Shown here piece after piece: positions 62,819 to 64,000 of a stretch of DNA of 64,000 nt (positions are counted from its first letter, which is position 1; each line of letters begins with the position of its first letter). The stretch is from DATAPE01 sp034667525. Its GTDB lineage: Bacteria; Actinomycetota; CADDZG01; WHSQ01. The notes beneath the pieces were generated by a model. That model worked only from the letters and a program-made list of their open reading frames with translations, was not told the DNA's origin and made no database searches. A program made the position numbers and the translations under genes. The stretch is from positions 1 through 64,000 of the forward strand of contig JAXDJO010000018.1 of NCBI GenBank assembly GCA_034667525.1, read 5' to 3'.

Positions 62819-63248
62819 GCGACTCTTTCCGAAATAAGGACATCGGGCGAATATTCCTCGTCTGCGTGCATCTTGCCATTAGCCATGTGACCCACCAGGG
62901 GTGACCGGCGTTCGCCGCTTACGACGCGTAAAAGGTATTCGTCGCGGTCGAGGGGTTGTCATCCCATCGCGACCTCGGTGAGAGTTGTCTTACCGGCGTC
63001 TACATGCGCCAAGATCCCCAAGTTGAGCGTTCGTTGAAGCAAGCGTCATGCCCTCCGAATAGGTCAAAAAGGCCCTCGTGGACATGGACGCTGGACGCAT
63101 CTCGGCTTCTTGTTCGATCGACGCTGTTGACGACGGTTAATCACGTGCTGCCATGGTGGGAATCGTGCTCCGCCCGACGTGGATAGGGTCAAGAGGCTTC
63201 ACCCAACTCGCAGGGCTCGAGCGCCTACTACATCGAAAGGCTGGGGAG
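62819..63248. other. Intergenic region with a GTPase relic
   Basis: Contains the 27-codon GTPase relic at 62959-63042 on the minus strand, the promoter side of the sulfotransferase and, near 63153-63248, the upstream region of the last gene. Nothing else is recognised. Confidence 0.4.
62959..63042 (-). pseudogene. N-terminal relic of a Tet(M)/OtrA- or EF-G-like GTPase
   Basis: Read from TTG 63042 (GGAGGG 8 bases ahead) the 27 codons give LQRTLNLGILAHVDAGKTTL then TE and, out of family, VAMG and TGA. RTLNLGILAHVDAGKTTLTE is the G1/P-loop start of translational GTPases, closest by eye to the tetracycline ribosomal-protection group (MRTLNLGILAHVDAGKTSLTERLL). The remaining 600 codons are absent. 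A very short but distinctive fragment. Confidence 0.6.
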
Positions 63249-63929
63249 ATGAATATCGAAGACTTCTACCAAGAGGATGAGCGTCGGCGCCGATCGACCG
63301 AGGTTGAGCTTGGAGACGCTTGGACGGACGACAGCGATCCCGGGACTCCTTACGAGATTTCGTGGATCGAGGCCACAGGCGAGGTTTACGCCATGCGAGA
63401 AGAAGCATCGAGCAAGGCGGCGATCAGCAGCCCTACCGTGCAGATCCTGGGCAAAGTGGCGCAGCGGCAAGAGCTCGAAGAGCTCGCGAGCGGTTGGCAA
63501 GACGCAATGGGAGATCCTGGCAGTCTCAGATGGATCCGGGAGCGACTACAACGGTCGATCCCATCGGACGAACCATCGTCCTCCGCCGGGGACGAGGAGG
63601 GGGAGAAGCTCCTCCCGGGAGCAAACCAGCGCTCCGATGACCCTGGATTCCTCGAGCTGGACAAACTTTCATCCGAGGAGCTGCACGATCGTGCGGTGCA
63701 TCTGGCGGAGCAGCGCCTCGATCTCAAATTCTTCTGGGATCTGCTGAAGGACATTCCCGTCGCAGAAGCAGCCGCGGGGAACGTCGAGGCGGCCGAAAAG
63801 GATGCATTGAGCGCGTCGCGGCTGCTTCGTGACTCGATGGGACAAGACAAGGGGCGGCTCGCAGAGGCCCTTCGCCCGGTCTATATCGAGTATCTCCTCG
63901 ATCATGAAGAGAGGGACCAGGAGCGATAG
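63249..63929 (+). CDS. Hypothetical acidic protein
   Basis: 226 residues from ATG 63249 (GGGGAG just upstream); a longer start at 63153 is less likely. N-terminal MNIEDFYQEDERRRRSTEVELGDAWTD, then YEISWIEATGEVYAMREEAS, a domain I have seen in form in actinobacterial proteins of unknown role. The second half is helical and highly charged (LSSEELHDRAVHLAEQRLDLKFFWDLLKDIPVAEAAAGN). No signal or membrane segment. Confidence 0.7.
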   Translation: MNIEDFYQEDERRRRSTEVELGDAWTDDSDPGTPYEISWIEATGEVYAMREEASSKAAISSPTVQILGKVAQRQELEELASGWQDAMGDPGSLRWIRERLQRSIPSDEPSSSAGDEEGEKLLPGANQRSDDPGFLELDKLSSEELHDRAVHLAEQRLDLKFFWDLLKDIPVAEAAAGNVEAAEKDALSASRLLRDSMGQDKGRLAEALRPVYIEYLLDHEERDQER

Positions 63930-64000
63930 CTCAAGGTGCCCAGAATCAACCGTGACAGCGAGCTGAATCGATGATTGCCCCAACTACGTAGTTACATGTC

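Overview
The window is GC-rich bacterial chromosome, most likely from a soil or freshwater actinobacterium (Actinomycetota), probably not a well-studied lineage. Support for this: two BldC-type MerR-like DNA-binding proteins, a DUF5709 protein, a deazaflavin (F420)-type nitroreductase homologue, an ECF42 sigma factor paired with a YCII protein, DUF5996, DUF4395-thioredoxin, frequent GTG/TTG starts and 4-base GTGA/ATGA gene overlaps. I found no rRNA, tRNA, CRISPR array, prophage or plasmid functions. The region reads as an accessory-rich chromosomal stretch of small enzymes, secreted proteins and signalling genes.

Layout. 0-5 kb: a class III nucleotide cyclase fused to a catalytically dead alpha/beta hydrolase, a small four-site zinc-binding protein, a secreted protein. 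5-11 kb: an IS3 transposase relic, secreted PD40 propeller, a frameshifted VanY-type peptidase, two tandem RibD/DHFR-like proteins, DUF5996. 11-19 kb: an orphan oligopeptide-type binding lipoprotein, a zinc alcohol dehydrogenase, a three-gene cytochrome b membrane operon, a secreted protein, an FAD monooxygenase with a possible leader peptide and an upstream operator palindrome. 19-31 kb: glyoxalase/VOC proteins, PRC-barrel, NAGPA-like and S53 secreted enzymes, an autoregulated ArsR-SRPBCC pair, a third DHFR-like protein coupled to a VOC protein, a broken aminoglycoside-phosphotransferase-like gene, a nucleotidyltransferase, MFS transporter. 31-42 kb: a sulfotransferase overlapping a frameshifted sulfatase, two BldC paralogues, and several decayed genes (NUDIX, alpha/beta hydrolase, DUF4331, a large GGDEF-EAL protein), plus an MFS exporter and an RTX-repeat protein. 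42-56 kb: LtrA, DUF4395-Trx, PQQ-type propeller, DoxX, SIS, GNAT, DinB, TfoX, SDR, VOC, M14 peptidase, the second zinc protein, nitroreductase, ECF42 and YCII. 56-62 kb: a c-di-GMP signalling block (PAS-GGDEF; then hybrid histidine kinase, a 70-residue stand-alone dimerisation/phosphotransfer-like protein and REC-HD-GYP in one overlapping operon). 62-64 kb: a second sulfotransferase, a 27-codon relic of a Tet/EF-G-type GTPase and a hypothetical gene.

The most striking global trait is gene decay: about a dozen loci are frameshifted, truncated or internally deleted, lying between fully intact genes. Most interesting as biology are the HK / mini-DHp / HD-GYP operon, the pair of 50-kb-separated zinc-site paralogues, the cytochrome b operon with a novel large third subunit, and the cyclase with a dead hydrolase sensor. 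All family assignments come from reading motifs in the translations; no database search was run.
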